From Salinivibrio sharmensis (GTDB lineage: Bacteria > Pseudomonadota > Gammaproteobacteria > Enterobacterales > Vibrionaceae), in contig NZ_MUFC01000005.1 in NCBI RefSeq assembly GCF_001995985.1, positions 120,691 to 184,690 of the forward strand: 64,000 bases of DNA. The letters are read 5' to 3'. Position 1 is the first letter of the stretch. Each line of letters opens with the position of its first letter. The notes below the pieces were generated by a model, which ran no database searches, was not told where the DNA came from, and saw only the letters and a program-made list of their open reading frames with translations. The position numbers and the translations under genes were made by a program. Below are positions 37,491 to 47,094 of this stretch, one piece after another.

Positions 37491-38388
37491 ACAGCATTCC
37501 GGTCATAAACAGGCCATTGGTGATCAGTGCACAACGGACCATATTTCCCATCATAGGGCGCAACGCGCTCGCACTGGTTGCCTGGTAGACCTCACGGCCA
37601 TGACGCACCAGCAGTGGCACACTGGCGAGGAACAGCCAGCCCAACCAGGCTTGCAAGGTGAGGGCGGCAAACAAGGAATAACAAACAATAGCACCGGCCA
37701 GCAAAATCACATGATACTGACGCCCGCGCTCTGGCCCTAAGCGTACGACCAGGGTGTGCTTGCCACAGGCGCGGTCGTTATCAATATCTCGCAGATTATT
37801 GATATTCAGCACGCCCACTGCCAGTAAGCCGCAAGCGGTAGCAGGAAGTATGACTAACGAATCAATATGCCCGACCTGTAAATAATAAGTGCCTGCGACG
37901 CCAAGCCAGCCAAAAAACATCAGTACCGATAAGTCCCCCAGTCCGCGATAGCCATACGGTTTGTTGCCGACCGTGTAGGTAATGGCCGCAACAATCGCCA
38001 TCACACCAAGCAGCAAGAAACTGATAATGTCTGTGGGTTGCTGACAGGCAATTGCGATCAGCGCTCCGCCACTGAGTACGGTCAACGCGGTGTTTAAGAG
38101 CAGCGCGCGGCGCATGGTGGTTAGGCTGACGTTGCCGGATTGGATCGCGCGCATGGGGCCGATACGCGTTGCGTTATCCGTGCCTTTTATCGCATCACCA
38201 TAGTCGTTCGCGAGGTTGGAGAGGATCTGCAGCAATAAGGCAGTGACTAGCGCCATGGCGCTGATTGACCAAGAGAGGCGCCCTTGCGAGGCAGCGACAG
38301 CACTGCCGGACAAAATCGAGGTAACGGCCAGCGGTAGCGTTTTAGGTCGCGCCGCATCCAGCCATATCGCGAGAGTAGAAGGTCGCAT
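37483..38388 (-). CDS. menA: 1,4-dihydroxy-2-naphthoate polyprenyltransferase
   Basis: 301 residues from MRPSTLAIWLDAARPKTLP, with GAGG six bases upstream; a TTG four codons earlier is in frame but less likely. The UbiA-type membrane enzyme attaches the prenyl chain in menaquinone synthesis. About eight hydrophobic segments are visible, with the NDYGDAIKGTDN and NNLRDIDNDRACGK aspartate motifs. It lies upstream of rraA. Confidence 0.94.
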   Translation of the reverse strand: MRPSTLAIWLDAARPKTLPLAVTSILSGSAVAASQGRLSWSISAMALVTALLLQILSNLANDYGDAIKGTDNATRIGPMRAIQSGNVSLTTMRRALLLNTALTVLSGGALIAIACQQPTDIISFLLLGVMAIVAAITYTVGNKPYGYRGLGDLSVLMFFGWLGVAGTYYLQVGHIDSLVILPATACGLLAVGVLNINNLRDIDNDRACGKHTLVVRLGPERGRQYHVILLAGAIVCYSLFAALTLQAWLGWLFLASVPLLVRHGREVYQATSASALRPMMGNMVRCALITNGLFMTGMLLV

Positions 38389-38500
38389 AGCGATCCTCAA
38401 GACGAAAAACGATGACGCTATTATTGCGCAAGCCGCATCTGGAGTAACGGTTTGTCAGTCGAAATCCCGCTTCCTATTGCGCTAGCTCAAGTTTTTATGC

Positions 38501-38525
38501 AAAAAAGGGCAGCGTTTGCTGCCCT
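38501..38525 (-). terminator. terminator of hslVU
   Basis: AGGGCAGC, loop GTTT, GCTGCCCT: on the minus strand it is followed by six T residues, 22 bases after the hslU stop. Confidence 0.88.
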
Positions 38526-38547
38526 AACATTGCTATCTGAGATGTGT

Positions 38548-39879
38548 TTACAGGATGAAGCGACTCAAGTCTTCATCATCAACCAACTCTTCAAGATGGT
38601 TGCGCACGTAGTCCGCGTCCACCGTAATGCTCTGGCCGGCGCGTTCGCTCGCGTCGTATGAGACTTCTTCCATCAAGCGCTCCATCAAGGTATGCAGACG
38701 ACGGGCGCCGATGTTTTCGGTTTTTTCGTTAACACGCCATGCCGCGGATGCCAGCTCATCAATACCACTGTCCTCAAACGCCAGATCAATGTCTTCGGTT
38801 TTTAGCAGTGCGGTATATTGCTGGGTAAGCGAGGCGTTTGGCTCGGTGAGGATCCGCTTGAAGTCATTGGTGGATAGCGCTTCAAGTTCAACACGGATCG
38901 GTAAGCGGCCTTGCAATTCCGGGATAAGATCAGACGGACGTGATACTTGGAAAGCACCGGAGGCGATAAACAAGATATGGTCAGTTTTAATCATCCCGTG
39001 TTTGGTGGACACCGTGCTGCCTTCAACGAGTGGCAAGAGATCGCGCTGTACCCCTTCGCGAGACACATCGCCACCGCTGGTGTTGCCAGACTTACAAATC
39101 TTATCGATTTCATCCACGAACACGATACCGTTGTTCTCCACCATGTGGATGGCTTGCTCTTTGATTTCCTCTTGGTTGACCAGCTTGGCCGCCTCTTCTT
39201 CGGTCAGCGCTTTCATGGCGTCTTTGATTTTCATCTTACGCTTTTTAGTGCTGTTACCACCGAGGTTTTGGAACATGCTTTGCAGCTGGTTGGTCATCTC
39301 TTCCATGCCTGGTGGCGACATGATTTCGACCCCCATTTGCGGCGCGGCCACATCGACTTCCACTTCTTTATCATCAAGCTGGCCTTCGCGTAGTTTTTTA
39401 CGGAAGCTTTGCCGTGTTGAAGAGTCCTCTTGGCTCGCCTCATTTTGCCCCCAAGCATCACGTGCTGGTGGCAGCAAAATATCAAGGATACGGTCTTCCG
39501 CTTGCTCTTCGGCGCGGAATTTTACCTTTTCCATCGCTTGCTGCTGGGTCATGTTCATCGCCACATCCGCAAGATCGCGAATAATGGTTTCCACTTCTTT
39601 ACCCACATAGCCCACTTCAGTGAACTTGGTTGCCTCGACTTTGATGAAAGGCGCGTTAGCGAGCCGTGCCAGTCGACGGGCAATCTCGGTTTTACCGACA
39701 CCAGTCGGGCCAATCATAAGGATGTTTTTCGGCGTGACTTCCGCACGCAGATCTTCTGGCAGCTGCATACGGCGCCAGCGGTTACGCAGTGCGATCGCCA
39801 CCGCACGTTTGGCATTGTCTTGACCGATAATATGGCGGTCGAGTTCATGCACGATTTCGCGTGGAGTCATTTCAGACAT
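38548..39879 (-). CDS. hslU: ATP-dependent protease ATPase subunit HslU
   Basis: 443 residues from ATG 39879, the E. coli length; a GTG just before it also lies in frame. AAA+ unfoldase with Walker [27 protein letters not shown] pore loop region and FVDEIDKI Walker B. It feeds substrates to HslV. It starts 2 bases after the hslV stop. Confidence 0.97.
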   Translation of the reverse strand: MSEMTPREIVHELDRHIIGQDNAKRAVAIALRNRWRRMQLPEDLRAEVTPKNILMIGPTGVGKTEIARRLARLANAPFIKVEATKFTEVGYVGKEVETIIRDLADVAMNMTQQQAMEKVKFRAEEQAEDRILDILLPPARDAWGQNEASQEDSSTRQSFRKKLREGQLDDKEVEVDVAAPQMGVEIMSPPGMEEMTNQLQSMFQNLGGNSTKKRKMKIKDAMKALTEEEAAKLVNQEEIKEQAIHMVENNGIVFVDEIDKICKSGNTSGGDVSREGVQRDLLPLVEGSTVSTKHGMIKTDHILFIASGAFQVSRPSDLIPELQGRLPIRVELEALSTNDFKRILTEPNASLTQQYTALLKTEDIDLAFEDSGIDELASAAWRVNEKTENIGARRLHTLMERLMEEVSYDASERAGQSITVDADYVRNHLEELVDDEDLSRFIL

Positions 39880-39881
39880 CA

Positions 39882-40418
39882 CTAATCCTGTTTATTACTC
39901 TCGAGTTCTTCAACCGTGTGTTGTTGGTTGGTAAACACACATATATCACCGGCGATGGTTAGCGCTTTTTCTGCAATTTCGCGGGCGTCTAGCGCCGTGT
40001 TTTCAAGCATCGCGACGGCAGCGGCTTGGGCATAGTTGCCACCAGAACCAATGGCGATCAAATCGCGCTCCGGCTCTACCACATCTCCGTTACCGGTAAT
40101 GATCAATGAGGCGGTTTCATCAGCGACCGCCAGTAGGGCTTCTAATCGGCGCAGCGCGCGATCAGTACGCCACTCTTTGGCAAGCTCTACCGCGGCTTTG
40201 GTTAGGTGCCCTTGGTGTAATTCAAGCTTGCGCTCGAAGCGCTCGAATAAGGTGAAGGCATCAGCAGTGCCGCCAGCAAATCCGGCGAGAACTTGGCCGT
40301 TATACAAACGACGGACTTTTCGGGCATTGCCCTTCATGACGGTATTGCCGAGAGAGACTTGGCCATCGCCAGCAATAACCACTTTACCTTCGCGACGAAC
40401 GGAAACGATTGTAGTCAC
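39882..40418 (-). CDS. hslV: ATP-dependent protease proteolytic subunit HslV
   Basis: 178 residues from a GTG at 40416-40418, preceded by AGAGG. The mature enzyme starts at Thr2 ([11 protein letters not shown]), the N-terminal nucleophile of the proteasome fold. The open frame to 40517 would block that processing and is not used. [22 protein letters not shown] is diagnostic. It forms an operon with hslU, a heat-shock protease pair. Confidence 0.96.
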   Translation of the reverse strand: MTTIVSVRREGKVVIAGDGQVSLGNTVMKGNARKVRRLYNGQVLAGFAGGTADAFTLFERFERKLELHQGHLTKAAVELAKEWRTDRALRRLEALLAVADETASLIITGNGDVVEPERDLIAIGSGGNYAQAAAVAMLENTALDAREIAEKALTIAGDICVFTNQQHTVEELESNKQD

Positions 40419-40568
40419 GGGAACCTCTTTCTTTGTGTCTGGTACACCAGATGGGTGATTAATGTAAGAGGTTGGGCTTTGACGCTCAGTTTTCAAGGGG
40501 AGAGGGGAGGATTTCAATCAAGGCTGGGCAAGGAATAGACTTGGCCCAGCCGATAAAATGCAGTGCTG

Positions 40569-41126
40569 TTATTCCCAGTACCAAATAGCACAAGGCTCAA
40601 CCCCGGCGCGCCGGAGCATATTACGGTCACGTTCTGCTTGACGCTTGCGTGGGTAAGGACCCAATACCACTCGGTACCACGTGCCTTTTTCCCCTTGGCT
40701 GATCTTGATTTGGCTTTCTAGCCCTTGAAAGGCAATGATCGCTTTACGCTCATTCGCCTGATCTTGACTGCGGTACGCGCCGCATTGCATCAGATAAGGG
40801 CGTGTCGATTGTGGAAGCGCTTTGGCCTTCACCTCTACCTCTTTGCTTTCCAGCTCTTCGATGTAACTCCATTTTTCTTCAGGCTTTTTAGGTAGATGCG
40901 CCTTATCGCTCTGCGTGGAAGGCTCAGGCTGTGCGTTTGTTGCCGGTTTAGGCGTGGGCGTGTCGGTATTGCTTAATAGGTATAGGCCATAACCAAACGC
41001 GCCAACCAAGCAGACAGCAAGCAGCGCCCACTTTAATGGGAAACGAGCACGCGCTTTGGGCGGTTGGCGGCGGGTATTTTTTTTACGCGGCGCTTTGCCA
41101 CGCTTGACATAATCACGAGTTGCCAC
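40569..41126 (-). CDS. ftsN: cell division protein FtsN (SPOR domain)
   Basis: 185 residues, short compared with E. coli FtsN (over 300) but similar in build. A basic cytoplasmic N-terminus (1-30), one membrane segment (about 31-51), a proline-rich linker and a C-terminal SPOR domain (about 107-185, PYLMQCGAYRSQDQANERK) are visible. FtsN triggers septal peptidoglycan synthesis. The cytR-ftsN-hslV-hslU order is conserved. Confidence 0.93.
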   Translation of the reverse strand: MATRDYVKRGKAPRKKNTRRQPPKARARFPLKWALLAVCLVGAFGYGLYLLSNTDTPTPKPATNAQPEPSTQSDKAHLPKKPEEKWSYIEELESKEVEVKAKALPQSTRPYLMQCGAYRSQDQANERKAIIAFQGLESQIKISQGEKGTWYRVVLGPYPRKRQAERDRNMLRRAGVEPCAIWYWE

Positions 41127-41144
41127 AGCAAATAATCAAATTCA

Positions 41145-41174
41145 AAGCCAGTAAAGCGCTCATGTTACTGGCTT
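41145..41174 (-). terminator. hairpin between cytR and ftsN
   Basis: Perfect 10-bp arms AAGCCAGTAA (41145-41154) and TTACTGGCTT (41165-41174) with a 10-base loop. The following minus-strand bases TTGAATTTG are only moderately T-rich, so it may be a partial terminator or attenuator. Confidence 0.5.
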
Positions 41175-41196
41175 CGACCCGTGCTGACTAGTCTTA

Positions 41197-42201
41197 CTAC
41201 CGAGACGGTGGGGCGACGCTCTCACGGATCACTAACTTGGCATCTAAAAGCCGTGATCCCGCGTTGACTTCTCGACCTTGTAAGGTGTTGAGCAACATCA
41301 ACATCGCTTGACGGCCAATGTCATAGCGAGGCTGTGAGACGGTGGTGAGTGGTGGATCGCAATATTCCGCGAATTGGATGTCATCAAATCCGACGATGGA
41401 AATATCTTGTGGCACGCGCATGCCTAAGCGTTTGGCTTGTTGCATCGCGCCCACGGCCATCACGTCGCAATGACAGAAGACGGCGGTCGGTGGTTCGGGC
41501 AGGGAGAGTAGGTTGGTCATCGCCCGCGCGCCAGAAGCAAAACTGAAATCGCCCATCACGCTGTAGGCAGGATTGACGGTGATTCCTGCGCGCTGTAGTG
41601 CTTGCTGATAACCTTGTGAGCGGAACTGGGTGAGCGCGGTTTCCGGCACCCCAGTAATATTGGCGATACGGGTGTGGCCAACTTGGGTGAGGTAATTGAC
41701 CGCCTCAAAAGCCGCTGTCAGGTTGTCGATATGCACCGTCGGCAATTCAAGATCAGGCGCGTATTCACAAGCCATCACCAGCGGCGGCAGGTTTTTCTGC
41801 TCGGGCTTGCTGACATCAAAGGGGACATCGGAGCCCAGCAGTAGCATGCCGTCTGCCTGCTTGGTGAATACCAAATTCACGAAAGAGTTTTCACGGTGGT
41901 GTTGCTGGGCGCTATCACCGAGCAGAACCAGGTAGCCGTGCTCCATCGCGGCTTCCTCTATCCCTCGAATGATTTCACTAAAGTAGGGATCGCAGATGTC
42001 CGGGACAATAGCGACGATAGTTTTGGACTCATTGCGACGTAGGTTCCGTGCAAGTGAGTTAGGGGAGTAGCCAGCTTCTACGACCGCTTGCTCAACCTTT
42101 TTACGGGTTGTGGCCGAGACCTTTTCAGGATTCATCAGCGCGCGTGATACGGTTGCTGTGGATACACCGGCAATGTGGGCAACGTCCTTCATTGTCGCCA
42201 T
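41197..42201 (-). CDS. cytR: nucleoside-catabolism repressor CytR (LacI family)
   Basis: 334 residues starting MATMKDVAHIAGVSTATVSRAL, the LacI-family helix-turn-helix. The hinge and periplasmic-binding-like domain (about 60-334) contains IVAIVPDICDPYFSEIIRGIE. CytR represses nucleoside uptake and catabolism with CRP and is relieved by cytidine; in vibrios it also influences competence. The placement between priA and ftsN confirms it. Confidence 0.94.
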   Translation of the reverse strand: MATMKDVAHIAGVSTATVSRALMNPEKVSATTRKKVEQAVVEAGYSPNSLARNLRRNESKTIVAIVPDICDPYFSEIIRGIEEAAMEHGYLVLLGDSAQQHHRENSFVNLVFTKQADGMLLLGSDVPFDVSKPEQKNLPPLVMACEYAPDLELPTVHIDNLTAAFEAVNYLTQVGHTRIANITGVPETALTQFRSQGYQQALQRAGITVNPAYSVMGDFSFASGARAMTNLLSLPEPPTAVFCHCDVMAVGAMQQAKRLGMRVPQDISIVGFDDIQFAEYCDPPLTTVSQPRYDIGRQAMLMLLNTLQGREVNAGSRLLDAKLVIRESVAPPSR

Positions 42202-42376
42202 AATGACAGTCCTCTTGTTATCTGTATTGTGAGATCAGACAGTTATTAGCTCATCTGACCTGTTCTCTTAGCCAATCGCGGCCTTATTCTACCTAGCCTT
42301 GTCCAATTTAAACACGGACAAGCTAACACTTATTGCAATGAAAGTGTGATTGCCGTCGCTTTACTGCAAGGGAATG

Positions 42377-44575
42377 TTAAGAAAGGTCTTGCGGCTCGAC
42401 GTCTAATGACCATCTGACTTTACGTGACAGGGGGAGCTGCTGGATCGCTGGGAGTGCCACCTGAAGCCATTGCTGCATGACTTTTCGGCTGGGTGCTTGA
42501 ATGAGGAGTTGCCACCGATAGCGGCCCGCGCGTTTCGCCATCGCGGCAGGCATCGGCCCCATAATATGGCATTCATCCTGTTGAATCGGTGAAGCCGCTA
42601 GCGTTTGACGCACCTGTTGTAAAAACTGCTGGACACCGCTTACTTCATGGCCATCGGCGCGAAAGAGGCAAAGAAACGTATAAGGGGGGAGCCAAGCCTG
42701 TCGCCGTTCACTTAACGCCGATTCGGCAAAGGCCTGATAGCCTTTATGCACCAAAGATTGGATCAGGTTATGCTCAGGGTGGTGGGTTTGTAATAACACG
42801 GTACCCGGCTTACTGGCGCGTCCGGCGCGCCCGGCAACTTGCACCATCAATTGGGCCAAACGCTCAGGGGCTCGAAAGTCATTGCTGAACAGGGCTCCGT
42901 CCACATCGACTAGGGCGACGAGGGTGACGTCAGGAAAGTGATGGCCTTTGGCGAGCATTTGTGTGCCCAGGAGAATTTGATATTCACCTTTTTCAATGTC
43001 GGCCAAGTAGCTCTCCAGGCTTCCTTTACGCCGGGTATTATCGCGGTCGATGCGTACTGTATTGTATTCGGGAAATAGCTCGCCAAGTTGCGTTTCTAGC
43101 TGCTCGGTGCCCACGCCGACACTAATCAACTGGGTAGAGCCACAGTCGCCACATTGCGGCGGTACACGTTTTTGGTGCCCGCAATGGTGGCAGCGTAACT
43201 CCTGATGTCGCTGATGAAGGGTGTAGTAGGCATCACAGCGTTGGCAGTTCGCTAGCCAGCCACACTCGTGACACATCATCGCGGGCGCATAGCCGCGGCG
43301 ATTTAGAAACAACATCACCTGGTTGCCTTGTTGCAGGTGCTGGCGCATTTCGGCAATGAGCGGTGCGGATAAGCCTGCCTCGAGGTGATGGCCCTTAATA
43401 TCGAGTATCCCCTGACGCGCGGTCACAGCATTACCAGGACGTTGAGTCAGTTTGAGGTACTGGTATTTACCGGTCTTGGCGTTGTGTAAGCTTTCTAGCG
43501 ATGGTGTGGCTGAGCCTAAGATCACAGGGACTTGCTCTTCATGTCCCCGCATGACGGCCAAATCGCGGGCGTGATAGCGAAAGCTATCTTGCTGTTTATA
43601 TGAGGGGTCGTGTTCCTCATCAATAATGATGATGCCAAGCTTTGCCATGGGAGTAAAAAGTGCAGAGCGGGTGCCAATCACAATGGCTGCTTGATTTTCG
43701 CGTGCGGCTAGCCAAGCGTTAAGGCGGTCGGTATCACTGAGCCCTGAGTGCATCACGGTCACAGGGACGGCAAAGCGGCGCTCGAAACGGCGAATGGTTT
43801 GCGGTGTCAGGCCAATTTCTGGCACCAATATTAACGCCTGTTGGCCACGTGCGAGCACCGGCTCAAGCACATTAAGGTACACCTCGGTTTTGCCCGAGCC
43901 GGTGATCCCCTCTAATAATGAGCAGGCAAAGCCCTCGCTGGCATTGATAGTGGCGACCGCCATTGCCTGTTCATGATTTAACGTCGGCTTTTCTTCGGTC
44001 ACCGCAAAGTTTTTTACCCAAGCATTGGCCAGAGAAGGGGGCGAGTAGGGCGCGATCCAGCCTTTTTCTGCCACCGTTTTTAGCACCGGCGCGCCGATGT
44101 CCTGTTCGATTAAGTCGGCGTGGGTAGCAGGGCCATGAGTGAGAAGCTGCAACACTCGGGCTTGTTTGGGGGCGCGGCTCAGACCTGATAGAGGTTGGTT
44201 TTGTCCTGACTCGGTGATTTGCCACCATTTTTGTTGCTGCAATGTCGCAGGGCGTCCTTTACGCAGCGAGGTTGGCATCACCGCCCCCATCGCATCGCCA
44301 AGCGGGTGATGGTAAAAGCGACTGGCCCATTGCAGAAGGTTGTACACGGCGGGGGTCCAGAGCGGCTGCGTGTCGAGCACAGTATCAATTGCTTTGAGTT
44401 GGCTGGCCTCCACATTGGCCGTGGACGATAAGCCGATGACGATGCCAATTTTATGTTGGCGACCAAACGGTACCTTGACCCGTCCCCCGATGATCGGATG
44501 CTGATCGTCAGCAATACGGTAATCAAAGGTTTTCGCCAAAGGGACAGGCAACGCTACCTGAGCAAACTGTTCCAT
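42377..44575 (-). CDS. priA: primosomal protein N' (replication restart helicase PriA)
   Basis: 732 residues from ATG 44575, equal to E. coli. The N-terminal 3'-DNA-binding domain is followed by a superfamily 2 helicase with GITGSGKTEVYLN and DEEHD. A zinc-binding insert carries eight cysteines from CHECGW to CGDCGS, and later helicase motifs include GTQMLAKGHHFPDV. It reloads the replisome at stalled forks. It is divergent from rpmE. Confidence 0.97.
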   Translation of the reverse strand: MEQFAQVALPVPLAKTFDYRIADDQHPIIGGRVKVPFGRQHKIGIVIGLSSTANVEASQLKAIDTVLDTQPLWTPAVYNLLQWASRFYHHPLGDAMGAVMPTSLRKGRPATLQQQKWWQITESGQNQPLSGLSRAPKQARVLQLLTHGPATHADLIEQDIGAPVLKTVAEKGWIAPYSPPSLANAWVKNFAVTEEKPTLNHEQAMAVATINASEGFACSLLEGITGSGKTEVYLNVLEPVLARGQQALILVPEIGLTPQTIRRFERRFAVPVTVMHSGLSDTDRLNAWLAARENQAAIVIGTRSALFTPMAKLGIIIIDEEHDPSYKQQDSFRYHARDLAVMRGHEEQVPVILGSATPSLESLHNAKTGKYQYLKLTQRPGNAVTARQGILDIKGHHLEAGLSAPLIAEMRQHLQQGNQVMLFLNRRGYAPAMMCHECGWLANCQRCDAYYTLHQRHQELRCHHCGHQKRVPPQCGDCGSTQLISVGVGTEQLETQLGELFPEYNTVRIDRDNTRRKGSLESYLADIEKGEYQILLGTQMLAKGHHFPDVTLVALVDVDGALFSNDFRAPERLAQLMVQVAGRAGRASKPGTVLLQTHHPEHNLIQSLVHKGYQAFAESALSERRQAWLPPYTFLCLFRADGHEVSGVQQFLQQVRQTLAASPIQQDECHIMGPMPAAMAKRAGRYRWQLLIQAPSRKVMQQWLQVALPAIQQLPLSRKVRWSLDVEPQDLS

Positions 44576-44676
44576 CACAACATCTTATTGGCCAGAAGGA
44601 ATGTCAGTGTAACGGTTAGCTATCACTTGGCAAAGCCTTGATGCCTTCAAGCTGGCGCTGTGATTGCACAAAAAAG

Positions 44677-44705
44677 TTGCGAAAAAGAGGGCGCTTGATT
44701 AGAAT
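44677..44705 (+). promoter_or_regulatory. sigma-70 promoter of rpmE
   Basis: TTGCGA (44677-44682) and TAGAAT (44700-44705) are separated by 17 bases, about 90 bases before the rpmE start. Confidence 0.65.
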
Positions 44706-44794
44706 TGCGCGCCTTAGAAAATGTTTGTTAACGACGTGTGGTGCCCGGCTTAGGATCGGGAGAGCGACACGGCCTTTAAGATGAGGTTATTCCT

Positions 44795-45010
44795 ATGAAA
44801 GCTGGTATCCATCCAGAGTACAAAGCCGTCACAGCAAAATGCTCTTGCGGTAACGAATTCGCGTTCAGCACAACCCTAGGCAAAGACATTTACCTAGACG
44901 TGTGTGACAAGTGTCACCCATTCTACACTGGTAAGCAGCGTATCCTTGATACCGGTGGCCGTGTTGACCGCTTTAAGAAACGTTTCGGTGCCCTTAGCAG
45001 CAAAAAATAA
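44795..45010 (+). CDS. rpmE: 50S ribosomal protein L31 (zinc-binding form)
   Basis: 71 residues starting [20 protein letters not shown]. The cysteines C16, C18, C37 and C40 (CSC, CDKC) make this the zinc-containing C+ form rather than the alternative RpmE2. It is a single gene followed by a terminator. Confidence 0.97.
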   Translation: MKAGIHPEYKAVTAKCSCGNEFAFSTTLGKDIYLDVCDKCHPFYTGKQRILDTGGRVDRFKKRFGALSSKK

Positions 45011-45033
45011 GCCGCTATTGACCGAATACAGAG

Positions 45034-45059
45034 AAGGGACGCATCAGCGTCCCTTTTTT
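45034..45059 (+). terminator. terminator of rpmE
   Basis: AAGGGACGC, loop ATCA, GCGTCCCTT followed by T residues, 23 bases after the rpmE stop. Confidence 0.9.
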
Positions 45060-45268
45060 GATCGTATCGTTCTCGTATTTGGACAACAGGTCCGAGCATC
45101 ATCGCGAATGCGCTGTTAGTACTGGTGGACGTTTGCTCCCTGCGTTACCATCTTTTTTATTATACAAACCTTCCCTGTGTGGTTTGTTGATTGTCTGACT
45201 AATATCGTTGACGCTTCCCTGGCGATATTGGTTATCTATCCCTTCACTATAATAATTAGGAACACTAA

Positions 45269-46513
45269 ATGTCGGACGATAAACGCCAGCAAGCGCTGGA
45301 TTATCATGCATACCCTACTCCTGGAAAAATTTCTGTTGAACTAAGCAAACCGGCCGATTCGGCGGCGGATCTTGCCTTGGCGTATAGCCCAGGCGTTGCC
45401 GAGCCAGTGCGTGAGATAGCGCAAGACGCGGATGCCGTTTACCGCTATACCGGTAAAGGCAACATGGTAGCGGTGATCTCAAACGGCACAGCGATTTTGG
45501 GGTTAGGGAATTTGGGCCCAATGGCCTCAAAGCCCGTCATGGAAGGGAAAGCGTTATTGTTCAAGCGTTTTGCTGGCTTGGACTCAATTGACATTGAAGT
45601 GAAACATCGCACTATCGATGAGTTTGTCGATACCGTTGCCAATATCGCGGACACGTTCGGCGGTATCAACCTTGAAGACATCAAAGCCCCTGATTGTTTC
45701 GAAATTGAAAAACAACTGATTGCACGTTGCGAAGTCCCCGTCTTTCACGATGACCAACATGGTACCGCGATTGTGACGGCAGCCGGGATGCTCAATGCCC
45801 TTGAGTTACAGGGTAAAGATATTCGCGAGGCGACGGTGGTATGCATGGGTGCAGGCGCAGCGGCGGTTGCCTGTATGGAACTATTAATCAAATGTGGCGC
45901 CCAGCGGGAAAAAATCTATATGTTGGATCGTAAAGGCGTGATACACACCCGTCGTGACGACATCAACAAATATAAGCAACTGTTTGCCAATAACACCGAT
46001 AAACGTACCTTAGAAGATGTGATTGAGGGCGCGGATATGTTCGTGGGTGTGTCTGGGCCAGACTTACTCTCCCCAGAAGCCTTGAAACTGATGGCGGATA
46101 AGCCTGTGGTTTTTGCGTGCTCGAACCCGGATCCTGAAATCCATCCGGACGTAGCACACCAAGTGCGTGATGATTTGATCATGGGAACTGGGCGCTCTGA
46201 CTATCCGAACCAAGTGAATAACGTCTTGTGCTTCCCGTTTATTTTCCGAGGTGCGCTGGATGTGCGCGCGAGTGAAATCAATGATGCGATGAAGCTGGCC
46301 GCGGTGGAGGCCATTCGCAGCTTAGCCAAAGAGCCCGTACCACAAGCGGTATTAGACGCCGCCGGTTTGTCTTCGCTGAGTTTTGGCCCAGATTACATCA
46401 TTCCCAAGCCCATGGACGCGCGTTTGTTGCCGAAAGTGGCACGTGCAGTGGCGTTGGCGGCCGTTGAAACCGGTGTTGCCCGTATTGAGATGCCAGAAAA
46501 CTATATGTTGTAG
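45269..46513 (+). CDS. maeB: NADP-type malic enzyme, short form
   Basis: 414 residues starting MSDDKRQQALDYHAYPTPGK. It decarboxylates malate to pyruvate with NAD(P) reduction. SPGVAEPV, the GHGTAIV-like DDQHGTAI segment and VCMGAGAAAVACMELL nucleotide site are clear. It lacks the phosphotransacetylase-like C-terminal domain of E. coli MaeB, so it is the short type common in vibrios. TTGACG (45208-45213) and TTATCT (45232-45237) may be its promoter. It lies between rpmE and metJ. Confidence 0.9.
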   Translation: MSDDKRQQALDYHAYPTPGKISVELSKPADSAADLALAYSPGVAEPVREIAQDADAVYRYTGKGNMVAVISNGTAILGLGNLGPMASKPVMEGKALLFKRFAGLDSIDIEVKHRTIDEFVDTVANIADTFGGINLEDIKAPDCFEIEKQLIARCEVPVFHDDQHGTAIVTAAGMLNALELQGKDIREATVVCMGAGAAAVACMELLIKCGAQREKIYMLDRKGVIHTRRDDINKYKQLFANNTDKRTLEDVIEGADMFVGVSGPDLLSPEALKLMADKPVVFACSNPDPEIHPDVAHQVRDDLIMGTGRSDYPNQVNNVLCFPFIFRGALDVRASEINDAMKLAAVEAIRSLAKEPVPQAVLDAAGLSSLSFGPDYIIPKPMDARLLPKVARAVALAAVETGVARIEMPENYML

Positions 46514-46566
46514 CGAGATATGTTGTCACGTGCGAGTGACAGACTTCACCATGCTAGAGATAATGA

Positions 46567-46592
46567 AAACCCGCCGGTTGGCGGGTTTTTTT
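46567..46592. terminator. terminator between maeB and metJ
   Basis: AAACCCGCC, loop GGTT, GGCGGG followed by seven T residues. The T-run overlaps the first bases of the metJ stop on the opposite strand. Confidence 0.88.
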
Positions 46593-46908
46593 AGTATTCG
46601 CTATCGTCGAATTCGATGCCAAGCTCTTCCATGATCCGACGTGCTTCAGCGGGAATACTGTCCGGCTTATCCTTACGGATATCGTCATCGGTTGGCAGAG
46701 GTTGACCGGTGTAGGCATGGAGAAATGCCTCACACAACAGCTCGCTGTTGGTCGCGTGACGCAGGTTTTCTACCTGGCGACGAGTGCGCTCATCAGTCAG
46801 AATTTTAAGTACTTTTAATGGGATAGAGACGGTGATCTTCTTTACCTGCTCTTTCTTTTTACCATGTTCGGCATACGGATTAATGTAGTCGCCGTTCCAC
46901 TGCGCCAT
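46591..46908 (-). CDS. metJ: methionine repressor MetJ
   Basis: 105 residues starting [21 protein letters not shown], near-identical in pattern to E. coli MetJ. The ribbon-helix-helix strand [23 protein letters not shown] binds 8-bp met boxes when loaded with S-adenosylmethionine. It is divergent from metB-metL, and tandem met boxes lie between them. Confidence 0.97.
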   Translation of the reverse strand: MAQWNGDYINPYAEHGKKKEQVKKITVSIPLKVLKILTDERTRRQVENLRHATNSELLCEAFLHAYTGQPLPTDDDIRKDKPDSIPAEARRIMEELGIEFDDSEY

Positions 46909-46954
46909 GTCTCACCTATCTTGATTATGGAATACCCAGAATGATGCTGCGGAG

Positions 46955-46983
46955 ATTTTAGCTATATTAACCGCCACATGCAA
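46955..46983 (-). promoter_or_regulatory. metJ promoter
   Basis: On the minus strand TTGCAT (46983-46978) and TAAAAT (46960-46955) are spaced 17 bases apart, about 47 bases before metJ. Met boxes lie just upstream. Confidence 0.65.
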
Positions 46984-46991
46984 AGGAGTAT

Positions 46992-47015
46992 AGACGTCTA
47001 GAAGTGTTGACGGCC
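46992..47015. promoter_or_regulatory. tandem met boxes in the metJ-metB gap
   Basis: AGACGTCT (46992-46999) is a perfect MetJ box, followed in register by AGAAGTGT and the weaker TGACGGCC. Adjacent 8-bp units are the known MetJ target and place both metJ and metBL under methionine repression. Confidence 0.85.
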
Positions 47016-47094
47016 TAAAAAGCTAAGGGTAAGGTGTCAGTATGACGCCTGGATCACCAAAACCATGCTCACACCAGACTAGCAAGGACAGATC

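Noticed and set aside
38627-39610. 327-residue plus-strand open frame opposite hslU
   Set aside because: It is a long antisense frame produced by codon bias of hslU; composition is serine-rich and unlike a real protein.
45248-45253. TATAAT just before maeB
   Set aside because: A start of transcription seven bases downstream would remove the ribosome site of maeB, and no -35 is correctly spaced; the pair at 45208 and 45232 fits better.
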